This document shows, in pieces, positions 1 through 10,918 of a DNA stretch of 25,568 nucleotides. Source of the stretch: Utricularia gibba (taxonomy: Eukaryota > Streptophyta > Magnoliopsida > Lamiales > Lentibulariaceae). The translations under genes were made by a program, and so were the position numbers. The notes beneath the pieces are model-generated. The model saw only the letters and a list, made by a program, of their open reading frames with translations, was not told the origin of the DNA and did no database searches. Position 1 is the stretch's first letter, and each line of letters begins with the position of its first letter. The DNA lies in assembly GCA_002189035.1 (NCBI GenBank), contig NEEC01000477.1, forward strand, positions 1 to 25,568. Direction: 5' to 3'.

Positions 1-44
1 TCACTGGGCACGTTCGGTCCGGCTCATGAGCCCAACCGGTGCGA
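1..44. repeat. Partial unit at the left edge
   Basis: The window opens inside the GC-rich end of a unit and reaches the first GTCGAC at 45. About 15 bases of the usual sequence between GGGCAC and GTTCGG are missing, which removes the first GGTCCGGC copy. The array evidently continues to the left. Confidence 0.9.
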
Positions 45-3000
45 GTCGACGAAAATAATGATGCATTTGTTTAAAGTAAGATGTCACGTGCACCCCACAT
101 GATTTTTTCAACAACTTACTTTATACTGAGGAGGCGGTCTTGGGGGGCACCTAGAACGGGACAAAGGTCAGGTTGGGTTAGGGCCGAAAGTTAGTTTAGC
201 CTGGCAACTAAAGCGATGCACTTATTAACGTTCGGTTTTCAGGGGCTTCCTACAAGGTTTTCAAGGAACAACTTCTCGTTTTGGTCGGCCACTCTCACGG
301 GCACTTGGTCCGGCGCTGCGTTCGGTCCGGCTCATGAGCCAACGGGTGCGAGTCGACGAAAATAATGATGCATTTGTTTAAAGTAAGATGTCACGTGCAC
401 CCCACATGATTTTTTCAACAACTTACTTTATACTTGAGGAGGCGTCGCACCTAGAACGGGACAAAGGTCAGGTTGGGTTAGGGCCGAAAGTTAGTTGTAG
501 CCTGGCAACTAAAGCGATGCACTTATTAACGTTCGGTTTCAGGGGCTTCCTACAAGGTTTTTCAAGGAACAACTTCTCGTTTTGTGTCGGCCACTCTCAC
601 TGGGCACTTGGTCCGGCGCTGCGTTCGGTCCGCTCATTGCGAGTCGACGAAAATAATGATGCATTTGTTTAAAGTAAGATGTCACGTGCACCCCACATGT
701 TTTTTCAACAACTTACTTTATACTTGAGGAGGCGGTCTTGGGGGCACCTAGAACGGACAAAGGTCAGGTTGGGTTAGGGCCGAAAGTTAGTTGTAGCCTG
801 GCAACTAAAGCGATGCACTTATTAACGTTCGGTTTTCAGGGGCTTCCTACAAGGTTTTTCAAGGAACAACTTCTCGTTTTGTGTCGGCCACTCTCACTGG
901 GCACTTGGTCCGGCGCTGCGTTCGGTCCGGCTCATGAGCCCAAGTGCGAGTCGACGAAAATAATGATGCATTTGTTTAAAGTAAGATGTCACGTGCACCC
1001 CACATGATTTTTCAACAACTTACTTTATACTTGAGGAGGCGGTCTTGGGGGCACCTAGAACGGGACAAAGGTCAGGTTGGTTAGGGCCGAAAGTTAGTTG
1101 TAGCCTGGCAACTAAAGCGATGCACTTATTAACGTTCGGGGGGGCTTCCTACAAGGTTTTTCAAGGAACAACTTCTCGTTTTGTGTCGGCCACTCTCACT
1201 GGGCAGTCCGGCTCATGAGCCCAACCGGTGCGAGTCGACGAAAATAATGATGCATTTGTTTAAAGTAAGATGTCACGTGCACCCCACATGATTTTTCAAC
1301 AACTTACTTTATACTTGAGGAGGCGGTCTTGGGGGCACCTAGAACGGACAAAGGTCAGGTTGGGTTAGGGCCGAAAGTTAGTTGTAGCCTGGCAACTAAA
1401 GCGATGCACTTATTAACGTTCGGTTTTCAGGGCTTCCTACAAGGTTTTCAAGGAACAACTTCTCGTTTTGTGTCGGCCACTCTCACTGGGCACTTGGTCC
1501 GGCGCTGCGTTCGGTCCGGCTCATGAGCCCAACCGGGTGCGAGTCGACGAAAATAATGATGCATTTGTTTAAAGTAAGATGTCACGTGCACCCCACATGA
1601 TTTTTTCAACAACTTACTTTATACTTGAGGATTGGGGCACCTAGGGGACAAAGGTCAGGTTGGGTTAGGGCCGAAAGTTAGTTGTAGCCTGGCAACTAAA
1701 GCGATGCACTTATTAACGTTCGGTTTTCAGGGCTTCCTACAAGGTTTTTCAAGGAACAACTTCTCGTTTTGTGTCGGCCACTCTCACTGCACTTGGTCCG
1801 GCGCTGCGTTCGGTCCGGCTCATGAGCCCAACCGGGTGCGAGTCGACGAAAATAATGATGCATTTGTTTAAAGTAAGATGTCACGTGCACCCCACATGAT
1901 TTTTTCAACAACTTACTTTTACTTGAGGAGGCGGTCTTGGGGGCACCTAGAACGGGACAAAGGTCAGTTGGGTTAGGGCCGAAAGTTAAGCCTGGCAACT
2001 AAAGCGATGCACTTATTAACGTTCGGTTTTCAGGGGCTTCCTACAAGGTTTTTCAAGGAACAACTTCTCGTTTTTGTGTCGGCCACTCTCACTGGGCACT
2101 TGGTCCGGCGCTGCGTTCGGTCCGGCTCATGAGCCCAACCGGGTGCGAGTCGACGAAAATAATGATGCATTTGTTTAAAGTAAGATGTCACGTGCACCCC
2201 ACATGATTTTTTCAACAACTTACTTTATACTTGAGGAGGCGGTCTTGGGGGCACCTAGGGGACAAAGGTCAGGTTGGGTTAGGCCGAAAGTTAGTTGTAG
2301 CCTGGCAACTAAAGCGATGCACTTATTAACGTTCGGTTTTCAGGGCTTCCTACAAGGTTTTTCAAGGAACAACTTCTCGTTTTGTGTCGGCCACTCTCAC
2401 TGGGCACTTGGTCCGCGCTGCGTTCGGTCCGGCTCATGAGCCCAACCGGTGCGAGTCGACGAAAATAATGATGCATTTGTTTAAAGTAAGATGTCACGTG
2501 CACCCCACATGATTTTTTCAACAACTTACTTTATACTTGAGGAGGCGGTCTTGGGGGCACTAGAACGGGACAAAGGTCAGGTTGGGTTAGGGCCGAAAGT
2601 TAGTTGTAGCCTGGCAACTAAAGCGATGCACTTATTAACGTTCGGTTTTCAGGGGCTTCCTACAAGGTTTTTCAAGGAACAACTTCTCGTTTTGTGTCGG
2701 CCACTCTCACTGGGCACTTGGTCCGGCGCTGCGTTCGGTCCGGCTCATGAGCCCAACCGGGTGCGAGTCGACGAAAATAATGATGCATTTGTTTAAAGTA
2801 GATGTCACGTGCACCCCACATGATTTTTTCAACAACTTACTTTATACTTGAGGAGCGGTCTTGGGGGCACCTAGAAGGACAAAGGTCAGGTTGGTTAGGG
2901 CGAAAGTTAGTTGTACAACTAAAGCGATGCACTTATTAACGTTCGTTTTCAGGGCTTCCTACAAGGTTTTTCAAGGAACAACTTCTCGTTTTGTGTCGGC

Positions 3001-3679
3001 CACTCTCACTGGGCACTTGGTCCGGCGCTGCGTTCGGTCCGGCTCATGAGCCCAACCGGTGCGAGTCGACGAAAATAATGATGCATTTGTTTAAAGTAAG
3101 ATGTCACGTGCACCCCACATTTTTTTTCAACAACTTACTTTATACTTGAGGCGGTCTTGGGGGGCCTAGAAGGACAAAGGTCAGGTTGGTTTAGGGCCGA
3201 AAGTTAGTTGTAGCCTGGCAACTAAAGCGATGCACTTATTAACGTTCGGTTTTCAGGGCTTCCTACAAGGTTTTTCAAGGAACAACTTCTCGTTTTGTCG
3301 GCCACTCTCACTGGGCACTTGGTCCGGCGCTGCGTTCGGTCCGGCTCATGAGCCCAACCGGGTGCGAGTCGACGAAAATAATGATGCATTTGTTTAAAGT
3401 AAGATGTCACGTGCACCCCACATGATTTTTTCAACAACTTACTTTATACTTGAGGAGGCGGTCTTTGGGGCACCTAGAACGGGACAAAGGTCAGGTTGGG
3501 TTAGGGCCGAAAGTTAGTTGTAGCCTGGCAACTAAAGCGATGCACTTATTAACGTTCGGTTTTCAGGGGCTTCCTACAAGGTTTTTCAAGGAACAACTTC
3601 TCTTTTGTGTCGGCCACTCTCACTGGGCACTTGGTCCGGCGCTGCGTTCGGTCCGGCTCATGAGCCCAACCGGGTGCGA

Positions 3680-3954
3680 GTCGACGAAAATAATGATGCA
3701 TTTGTTTAAAGTAAGATGTCACGTGCACCCCACATGATTTTTTCAACAACTTACTTTATACTTGAGGAGGCGGTCTTTAGAACGGGACAAAGGTCAGGTT
3801 GGGTTAGGGCCGAAAGTTAGTTGTAGCCTGGCAACTAAAGCGATGCACTTATTAACGTTCGGTTTTCAGGGCTTCCTACAAGGTTTTTCAAGGAACAACT
3901 TCTCGTTTTGTGTCGGCCACTCTCACTGGGCACTCATGAGCCCAACCGGGTGCG
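3680..3954. repeat. Shortened unit (275 bp) with one large gap
   Basis: The unit is normal except for short losses near 3775 and a gap at about 3933, where GGGCAC joins directly to TCATGAGCCC. About 28 bp holding both GGTCCGGC copies and the left arm of the palindrome are missing. It is one of several deletions clustered at this point of the unit. Confidence 0.85.
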
Positions 3955-5502
3955 GTCGACGAAAATAATGATGCATTTGTTTAAAGTAAGATGTCACGTG
4001 CACCCCACATGATTTTTCAACAACTTACTTTATACTTGAGGAGGCGGTCTTGGGGGCACCTAGAAGGGACAAAGGTCAGGTTGGGTTAGGGCCGAAAGTT
4101 AGTTGTAGCCTGGCAACTAAAGCGATGCACTTATTAACGTTCGGTTTCAGGGGCTTCCTACAAGGTTTTTCAAGGAACAACTTCTCGTTTTGTGTCGGCC
4201 ACTCTCACTGGGCACTTGGTCCGCGCGCGTTCGGTCCGGCTCATGAGCCCAACCGGGTGCGAGTCGACGAAAATAATGATGCATTTGTTTAAAGTAAGAT
4301 GTCACGTGCACCCCACATGATTTTTTCAACAACTTACTTTATACTTGAGGGCGGTCTTGGGGCACCTAGAACGGGACAAAGGTCAGGTTGGGTTAGGGCC
4401 GAAAGTTAGTTGTAGCCTGGCAACTAAAGCGATGCACTTATTAACGTTCGGTTTTCAGGGGCTTCCTACAAGGTTTTTCAAGGAACAACTTCTCGTTTTG
4501 TGTCGGCCACTCTCACTGGGCACTTGGTCCGGCGCTGCGTTCGGTCCGGCTCATGAGCCCAACCGGGTGCGAGTCGACGAAAATAATGATGCATTTGTTT
4601 AAAGTAAGATGTCACGTGCACCCCACATGATTTTTCAACAACTTACTTTATACTTGAGGAGGCGGTCTTGGGGGGCACCTAGAACGGGACAAAGGTCGTT
4701 GGGTTAGGCCGAAAGTTAGTTGTAGCCTGGCAACTAAAGCGATGCACTTATTAACGTTCGGTTTTCAGGGGCTTCCTACAAGGTTTTTCAAGGAACAACT
4801 TCTCGTTTTGTGTCGGCCACTCTCACTGGGCACTTGGTCCGGCGCTGCGTTCGGTCCGGCTCATGAGCCCAACCGGGTGCGAGTCGACGAAAATAATGAT
4901 GCATTTGTTTAAAGTAAGATGTCACGTGCACCCCACATGATTTTTTCAACAACTTACTTTATACTTGAGGAGGCGGTCTTGGGGGCACCTAGAACGGGAC
5001 AAAGGTCAGGTTGGGTTAGGGCCGAAAGTTAGTTGTAGCCTGGCAACTAAAGCGATGCACTTATTAACGTTCGGTTTTCAGGGGCTTCCTACAAGGTTTT
5101 TCAAGGAACAACTTCTCGTTTTGTGTCGGCCACTCTCACTGGGCACTTGGTCCGGCGCTGCGTTCCGGCTCATGAGCCCAACCGGGTGCGAGTCGACGAA
5201 AATAATGATGCATTTGTTTAAAGTAAGATGTCACGTGCACCCCACATGATTTTTTCAACAACTTACTTTATACTTGAGGAGGCGGTCTTGGGGGCACCTA
5301 GAACGGGACAAAGGTCAGGTTGGGTTAGGGCCGAAAGTTAGTTGTAGCCTGGCAACTAAAGCGATGCACTTATTAACGTTCGGTTTTCAGGGCTTCCTAC
5401 AAGGTTTTTCAAGGAACAACTTCTCGTTTTGTGTCGGCCACTCTCACTGGGCACTTGGTCCGGCGCTGCGTTCGGTCCGGCTCATGAGCCCAACGGGTGC
5501 GA

Positions 5503-6010
5503 GTCGACGAAAATAATGATGCATTTGTTTAAAGTTTGTCACGTGCACCCCACATGATTTTTTCAACAACTTACTTTATACTTGAGGAGGCGGTCTTGGG
5601 GCACCTAGGGACAAAGGTCAGGTTGGGTTAGGGCCGAAAGTTAGTTGTAGCCTGGCAACCGATGCACTTATTAACGTTCGGTTTTCAGGGGCTTCCTACA
5701 AGGTTTTTCAAGGAACAACTTCTCTCGGCACTCTCACTGGGCACAATTGCGAGTCGACGAAAATAATGATGCATTTGTTTAAAGTAAGATGTCACGTGCA
5801 CCCCACATGATTTTTTCAACAACTTACTTTTTGAGGAGGCGGTCTTGGGGCACCTAGGTCTTAGTTAAGCCTGGTGCACTTATTAACGTTCGGTTTTCAG
5901 GGCTTCCTACAAGGTTTTTCAAGGAACAACTTCTCGTTTTGTGTCGGCCACTCTCACTGGGCACTTGGTCCGGCGCTGCGTTCGGTCCTCATGAGCCCAA
6001 CCGGGTGCGA
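5503..6010. repeat. Two consecutive shortened units (250 and 258 bp)
   Basis: These are the two shortest intervals in the array. The first lacks a few bases before TTGTCACGTG, five bases in CAACCGATGC, and about 50 bases around 5723-5748 including both GGTCCGGC copies and the palindrome. The second lacks about 50 bases between CACCTAG and TGCACTTATT (5850-5880), including the GGGTTAGGG stretch. What remains is in normal order, so these are deletion derivatives, real or from sequencing. Confidence 0.85.
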
Positions 6011-9000
6011 GTCGACGAAAATAATGATGCATTTGTTTAAAGTAAGATGTCACGTGCACCCCACATGATTTTTTCAACAACTTACTTTATACTTGAGGAG
6101 TCTTGGGGCACCTAGAACGGGACAAAGGTCAGGTTGGGTTAGGGCCGAAAGTTAGTTGTAGCCTGGCAACTAAAGCGATGCACTTATTAACGTTCGGTTT
6201 TCAGGGGCTTCCTACAAGGTTTTTCAAGGAACAACTTCTCGTTTTGTGTCGGCCACTCTCACTGGGCACTTGGTCCGGCGCTGCGTTCGGTCCGGCTCAT
6301 GAGCCCAACCGGGTGCGAGTCGACGAAAATAATGATGCATTTGTTTAAAGTAAGATGTCACGTGCACCCCACATGATTTTTTCAACAACTTACTTTATAC
6401 TTGAGGAGGCGGTCTTGGGGGCACCTAGAACGGACAAAGGTCAGGTTGGGTTAGGGCCGAAAGTTAGTTGTAGCCTGGCAACTAAAGCGATGCACTTATT
6501 AACGTTCGGTTTTCAGGGCTTCCTACAAGGTTTTTCAAGGAACTTCTCGTTTTGTGTCGGCCACTCTCACTGGGCACTTGGTCCGGCGCTGCGTTCGGTC
6601 CGGCTCATGAGCCCAAGTGCGAGTCGACGAAAATAATGATGCATTTGTTTAAAGTAAGATGTCACGTGCACCCCACATGATTTTTTCAACAACTTACTTT
6701 ATACTTGAGGAGGCGGTCTTGGGGGACGGGACAAAGGTCAGGTTGGTTAGGGCCGAAAGTTAGTTGTAGCCTGGCAACTAAAGCGATGCACTTATTAACG
6801 TTCGGTTTTCAGGGCTTCCTACAAGGTTTTTCAAGGAACAACTTCTCGTTTTGTGTCGGCCACTCTCACTGGGCACTTGGTCCGGCGCTGCGTTCGGTCC
6901 GGCTCATGAGCCCAACCGGGTGCGAGTCGACGAAAATAATGATGCATTTGTTTAAAGTAAGATGTCACGTGCACCCCACATGATTTTTCAACAACTTACT
7001 TTATACTTGAGGAGGGTCTTGGGGGCACCTAGAACGGGACAAAGGTCAGGTTGGGTTAGGGCCGAAAGTTAGTTGTAGCCTGGCAACTAAAGCGATGCAC
7101 TTATTAACGTTCGGTTTTCAGGGGCTTCCTACAAGGTTTTTCAAGGAACAACTTCTCGTTTTGTGTCGGCCACTCTCACTGGGCATCGGTCCGGCTCATG
7201 AGCCCAACCGGTGCGAGTCGACAAATAATGATGCATTTGTTTAAAGTAAGATGTCACGTGCACCCCACATGATTTTTTCAACAACTTACTTTATACTTGA
7301 GGAGGCGGTCTTGGGGGCACCTAGAACGGGACAAAGGTCAGGTTGGGTTACGAAAGTTAGTTGTAGCCTGGCAACTAAAGCGATGCACTTATTAACGTTC
7401 GGTTTTCAGGGGCTTCCTACAAGGTTTTTCAAGGAACAACTTCTCGTTTTGTGTCGGCCACTCTCACTGGGCACTTGGTCCGGCGCTGCGTTCGGTCCGG
7501 CTCATGAGCCCAACCGGTGCGAGTCGACGAAAATAATGATGCATTTGTTTAAAGTAAGATGTCACGTGCACCCCACATGATTTTTCAACAACTTACTTTA
7601 TACTTGAGAGGCGGTCTTGGGGGGCACCTAGAACGGGACAAAGGTCAGGTTGGGTTAGGGCCGAAAGTTAGTTGTAGCCTGGCAACTAAAGCGATGCACT
7701 TATTAACGTTCGGTTTTCAGGGCTTCCTACAAGGTTTTTCAAGAACAACTTCTCGTTTTGTGTCGGCCACTCTCACTGGGCACTTGGTCCGGCGCTGCGT
7801 TCGGTCCGGCTCATGAGCCCAACCGGGTGCGAGTCGACGAAAATAATGATGCATTTGTTTAAAGTAAGATGTCACGTGCACCCCACATGATTTTTTCAAC
7901 AACTTACTTTATACTTGAGGAGGCGGTCTTGGGGCACCTAGAACGGGACAAAGGTCAGGTTGGGTTAGGGCCGAAAGTTAGTTGTAGCCTGGCAACTAAA
8001 GCGATGCACTTATTAACGTTCGGTTTCAGGGCTTCCTACAAGGTTTTTCAAGGAACAATTCTCGTTTTGTGTCGGCCACTCTCACTGGGCACTTGGTCCG
8101 GCGCTGCGTTCGGTCCGGCTCATGAGCCCAACCGGGTGCGAGTCGACGAAAATAATGATGCATTTGTTTAAAGTAAGATGTCACGTGCACCCCACATGAT
8201 TTTTTCAACAACTTACTTTATACTTGAGGAGGCGGTCTTGGGGCACCTAGAACGGGACAAAGTCAGGTTGGGTTAGGGCCGAAAGTTAGTTGTAGCCTGG
8301 CAACTAAAGCGATGCACTTATTAACGTTCGGTTTTCAGGGGCTTCCTACAAGGTTTTTCAAGGAACAACTTCTCGTTTTGTGTCGGCCACTCTCTGGGCA
8401 CTAGGCTCATGAGCCCAACCGGTGCGAGTCGACGAAAATAATGATGCATTTGTTTAAAGTAAGATGTCACGTGCACCCACATGATTTTTTCAACAACTTA
8501 CTTTATACTTGAGGAGCGGTCTTGGGGGCACCTAGAACGGGACAAAGGTCAGGTTGGGTTAGGGCCGAAAGTTAGTTGTAGCCTGGCAACTAAAGCGATG
8601 CAGTTCGGTTTTCAGGGGCTTCCTACAAGGTTTTTCAAGGAACAACTTCTCGTTTGTGTCGGCACTCTCACTGGGCACTTGGCCGGCGCTGCGTTCGGTC
8701 CGGCTCATGAGCCCAACCGGGTGCGAGTCGACGAAAATAATGATGCATTTGTTTAAAGTAAGATGTCACGTGCACCCCACATGATTTTTTCAACAACTTA
8801 CTTTATACTTGAGGAGGCGGTCTTGGGGGGCACCTAGAACGGGACAAAGGTCAGGTTGGGTTAGGGCCGAAAGTTAGTTGTAGCCTGGCAACTAAAGCGA
8901 TGCACTTATTAACGTTCGGTTTTCAGGGCTTCCTACAAGGTTTTCAAGGAACAACTTCTCGTTTTGTGTCGGCCACTCTCACTGGCACTTGTCCGGCGCT

Positions 9001-9035
9001 GCGTTCGGTCCGGCTCATGAGCCAACCGGGTGCGA

Positions 9036-9966
9036 GTCGACGAAAATAATGATGCATTTGTTTAAAGTAAGATGTCACGTGCACCCCCATGATTTTTTCA
9101 ACAACTTACTTTATACTTGAGGAGGCGGTCTTGGGGGGCACCTAGAACGGGACAAAGGTCAGGTTGGGTTAGGGCCGAAAGTTAGTTGTAGCCTGGCAAC
9201 TAAAGCGATGCACTTATTAACGTTCGGTTTTCAGGGGCTTCCTACAAGGTTTTTCAAGGAACAACTTCTCGTTTTGTGTCGGCCACTCTCACTGGGCACT
9301 TGGTCCGGCGCTGCGTTCGGTCCGGCTCATGAGCCAACCGGGTGCGAGTCGACGAAAATAATGATGCATTTGTTTAAAGTAAGATGTCACGTGCACCCAC
9401 ATGATTTTTTCAACAACTTACTTTATACTTGAGGAGGCGGTCTTGGGGGGCACCTAGAACGGGACAAAGGTCAGTTGGGTTAGGGCCGAAAGTTAGTTGT
9501 AGCCTGGCAACTAAAGCGATGCACTTATTAACGTTCGGTTTTCAGGGGCTTCCTACAAGGTTTTTCAAGGAACAACTTCTCGTTTTGTGTCGGCCACTCT
9601 CACTGGGCACTTGGTCCGGCGCTGCGTTCGGTCCGGCTCATGAGCCAACCGGTGCGAGTCGACGAAAATAATGATGCATTTGTTTAAAGTAAGATGTCAC
9701 GTGCACCCCACAATGATTTTTTCAACAACTTACTTTATACTTGAGGAGGCGGTCTTGGGGGGCACCTAGAACGGGACAAAGGTCAGGTTGGGTTAGGGCG
9801 AAAGTTAGTTGTAGCCTGGCAACTAAAGCGATGCATTATTAACGTTCGGTTTTGGGGCTTCCTACAAGGTTTTTCAAGGAACAACTTCTCGTTTTGTGTC
9901 GGCCACTCTCACTGGGCACTTGGTCGGCGCTGCGTTCGGTCCGGCTCATGAGCCAACCGGGTGCGA
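9036..9966. repeat. Block of units sharing GAGCCAACC
   Basis: The usual GAGCCCAACC reads GAGCCAACC at the end of four consecutive units (near 9019, 9331, 9642 and 9950), the first of these closing the unit that ends at 9035. Only about six other copies in the window show this form (near 328, 11808, 15193, 16422, 17631 and 23778). The run hints at a locally shared variant, although a one-base loss from CCC is also the kind of error seen throughout. Confidence 0.5.
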
Positions 9967-10287
9967 GTCGACGAAAATAATGATGCATTTGTTTAAAGTA
10001 AGATGTCACGTGCACCCCACATGATTTTTTCAACAACTTACTTTATACTTGAGGAGGCGGTCTTGGGGGCACCTAGAACGGGACAAAGGTCAGGTTGGTT
10101 AAGCTTGGCGTTGGTTTGATCTCGGCTTAAACGGCCACTCTCACTTCCGCCAACCGCGACGAAAATCCGGATGAACTTACTTTCCCCACGATGCACTTAT
10201 TAACACTTCCTACGGGTTTTGTGTCGGCCACTCTCACTGGGCACTTGGTCTGCGTTCGGTCCGGCTCATGAGCCCAACCGGGTGCGA
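9967..10287. repeat. Collapsed stretch: two units squeezed into 321 bp
   Basis: Normal sequence runs to about 10101, then breaks up. From 10102 to 10257 short pieces of the unit appear in correct order but with most of the intervening DNA missing: a CTT...GGTTT...TCTCG remnant, CGGCCACTCTCAC (10132-10144), CAACCG (10151-10156), CGACGAAAAT (10157-10166) with its SalI site lost, AACTTACTTT (10174-10183), GATGCACTTATTAAC (10190-10204), CTTCCTAC (10206-10213), then normal sequence from TTTTGTGTCGG (10217) onward with a small further gap at 10250. Order is preserved, so this is two consecutive units with many deletions rather than foreign DNA. An AAGCTT occurs at 10101-10106. A low-quality stretch or assembly join is the simplest explanation; a decayed unit is the alternative. 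Confidence 0.75.
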
Positions 10288-10848
10288 GTCGACGAAAATA
10301 ATGATGCATTTGTTTAAAGTAAGATGTCACGTGCACCCCACATGATTTTTTCAACAACTTACTTTATACTTGAGGAGGCGGTCTTGGGGGGCACCTAGAA
10401 CGGGACAAAGGTCAGGTGGGTTAGGGCCGAAAGTTAGTTGTAGCCTGGCAACTAAAGCGATGCACTTATTAACGTTCGGTTTTCAGGGGCTTCCTACAAG
10501 GTTTTTCAAGGAACAACTTCTCGTTTTGTGTCGGCCACTCTCACTGGGCACTTGGTCCGGCGCTGCGTTCGGTCCGGCTCATGAGCCCAACCGGGTGCGA
10601 GTCGACGAAAATAATGATGCATTTGTTTAAAGTAAGATGTCACGTGCACCCCACATGATTTTTTCAACAACTTACTTTATACTTGAGGAGGCGGTCTTGG
10701 GGGCACCTAGAACGGGACAAAGGTCAGGTTGGGTTAGGGCCGAAAGTTAGTTAGCCTGGCAACTAAAGCGATGCACTTATTAACGTTCGGTTTTCAGGGG
10801 CTTCCTACAAGGTTTTTCAAGGAACAACTTCTCGTTTTGTGTCGGCCA

Positions 10849-10918
10849 ACTGGGGCCAACCTTTTTGCGATAAAACCCCTCTGCCCCCCAAAAAAGAATT
10901 TCAAATGTGCGAGTCGAC
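10849..10918. other. Non-satellite patch inside a unit
   Basis: After GTCGGCCA the expected 63-64 bp before GTCGAC (CTCTCACTGGG onward, including both GGTCCGGC copies and the palindrome) are replaced by 64 bp of different sequence. ACTGGGG, CCAACC and TGCGA at 10849-10870 could be remnants of normal sequence. The stretch from 10871 to 10906, rich in runs (A4, C4, C6, A6), matches no part of the unit on inspection. GTGCGAGTCGAC then resumes the unit, but 13 bp are missing directly after it (10918/10919). The interval length stays normal at 312 bp. It may be a low-quality consensus, a small insertion-deletion repair scar, or a diverged variant; it is too short to classify. Confidence 0.6.

Noticed and set aside
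10101-10111. Cloning-vector junction (AAGCTTGGCGT resembles the pUC/M13 polylinker edge)
   Set aside because: The match stops after 11 bases and the following sequence reads as degraded satellite in correct order, so it is a chance match.
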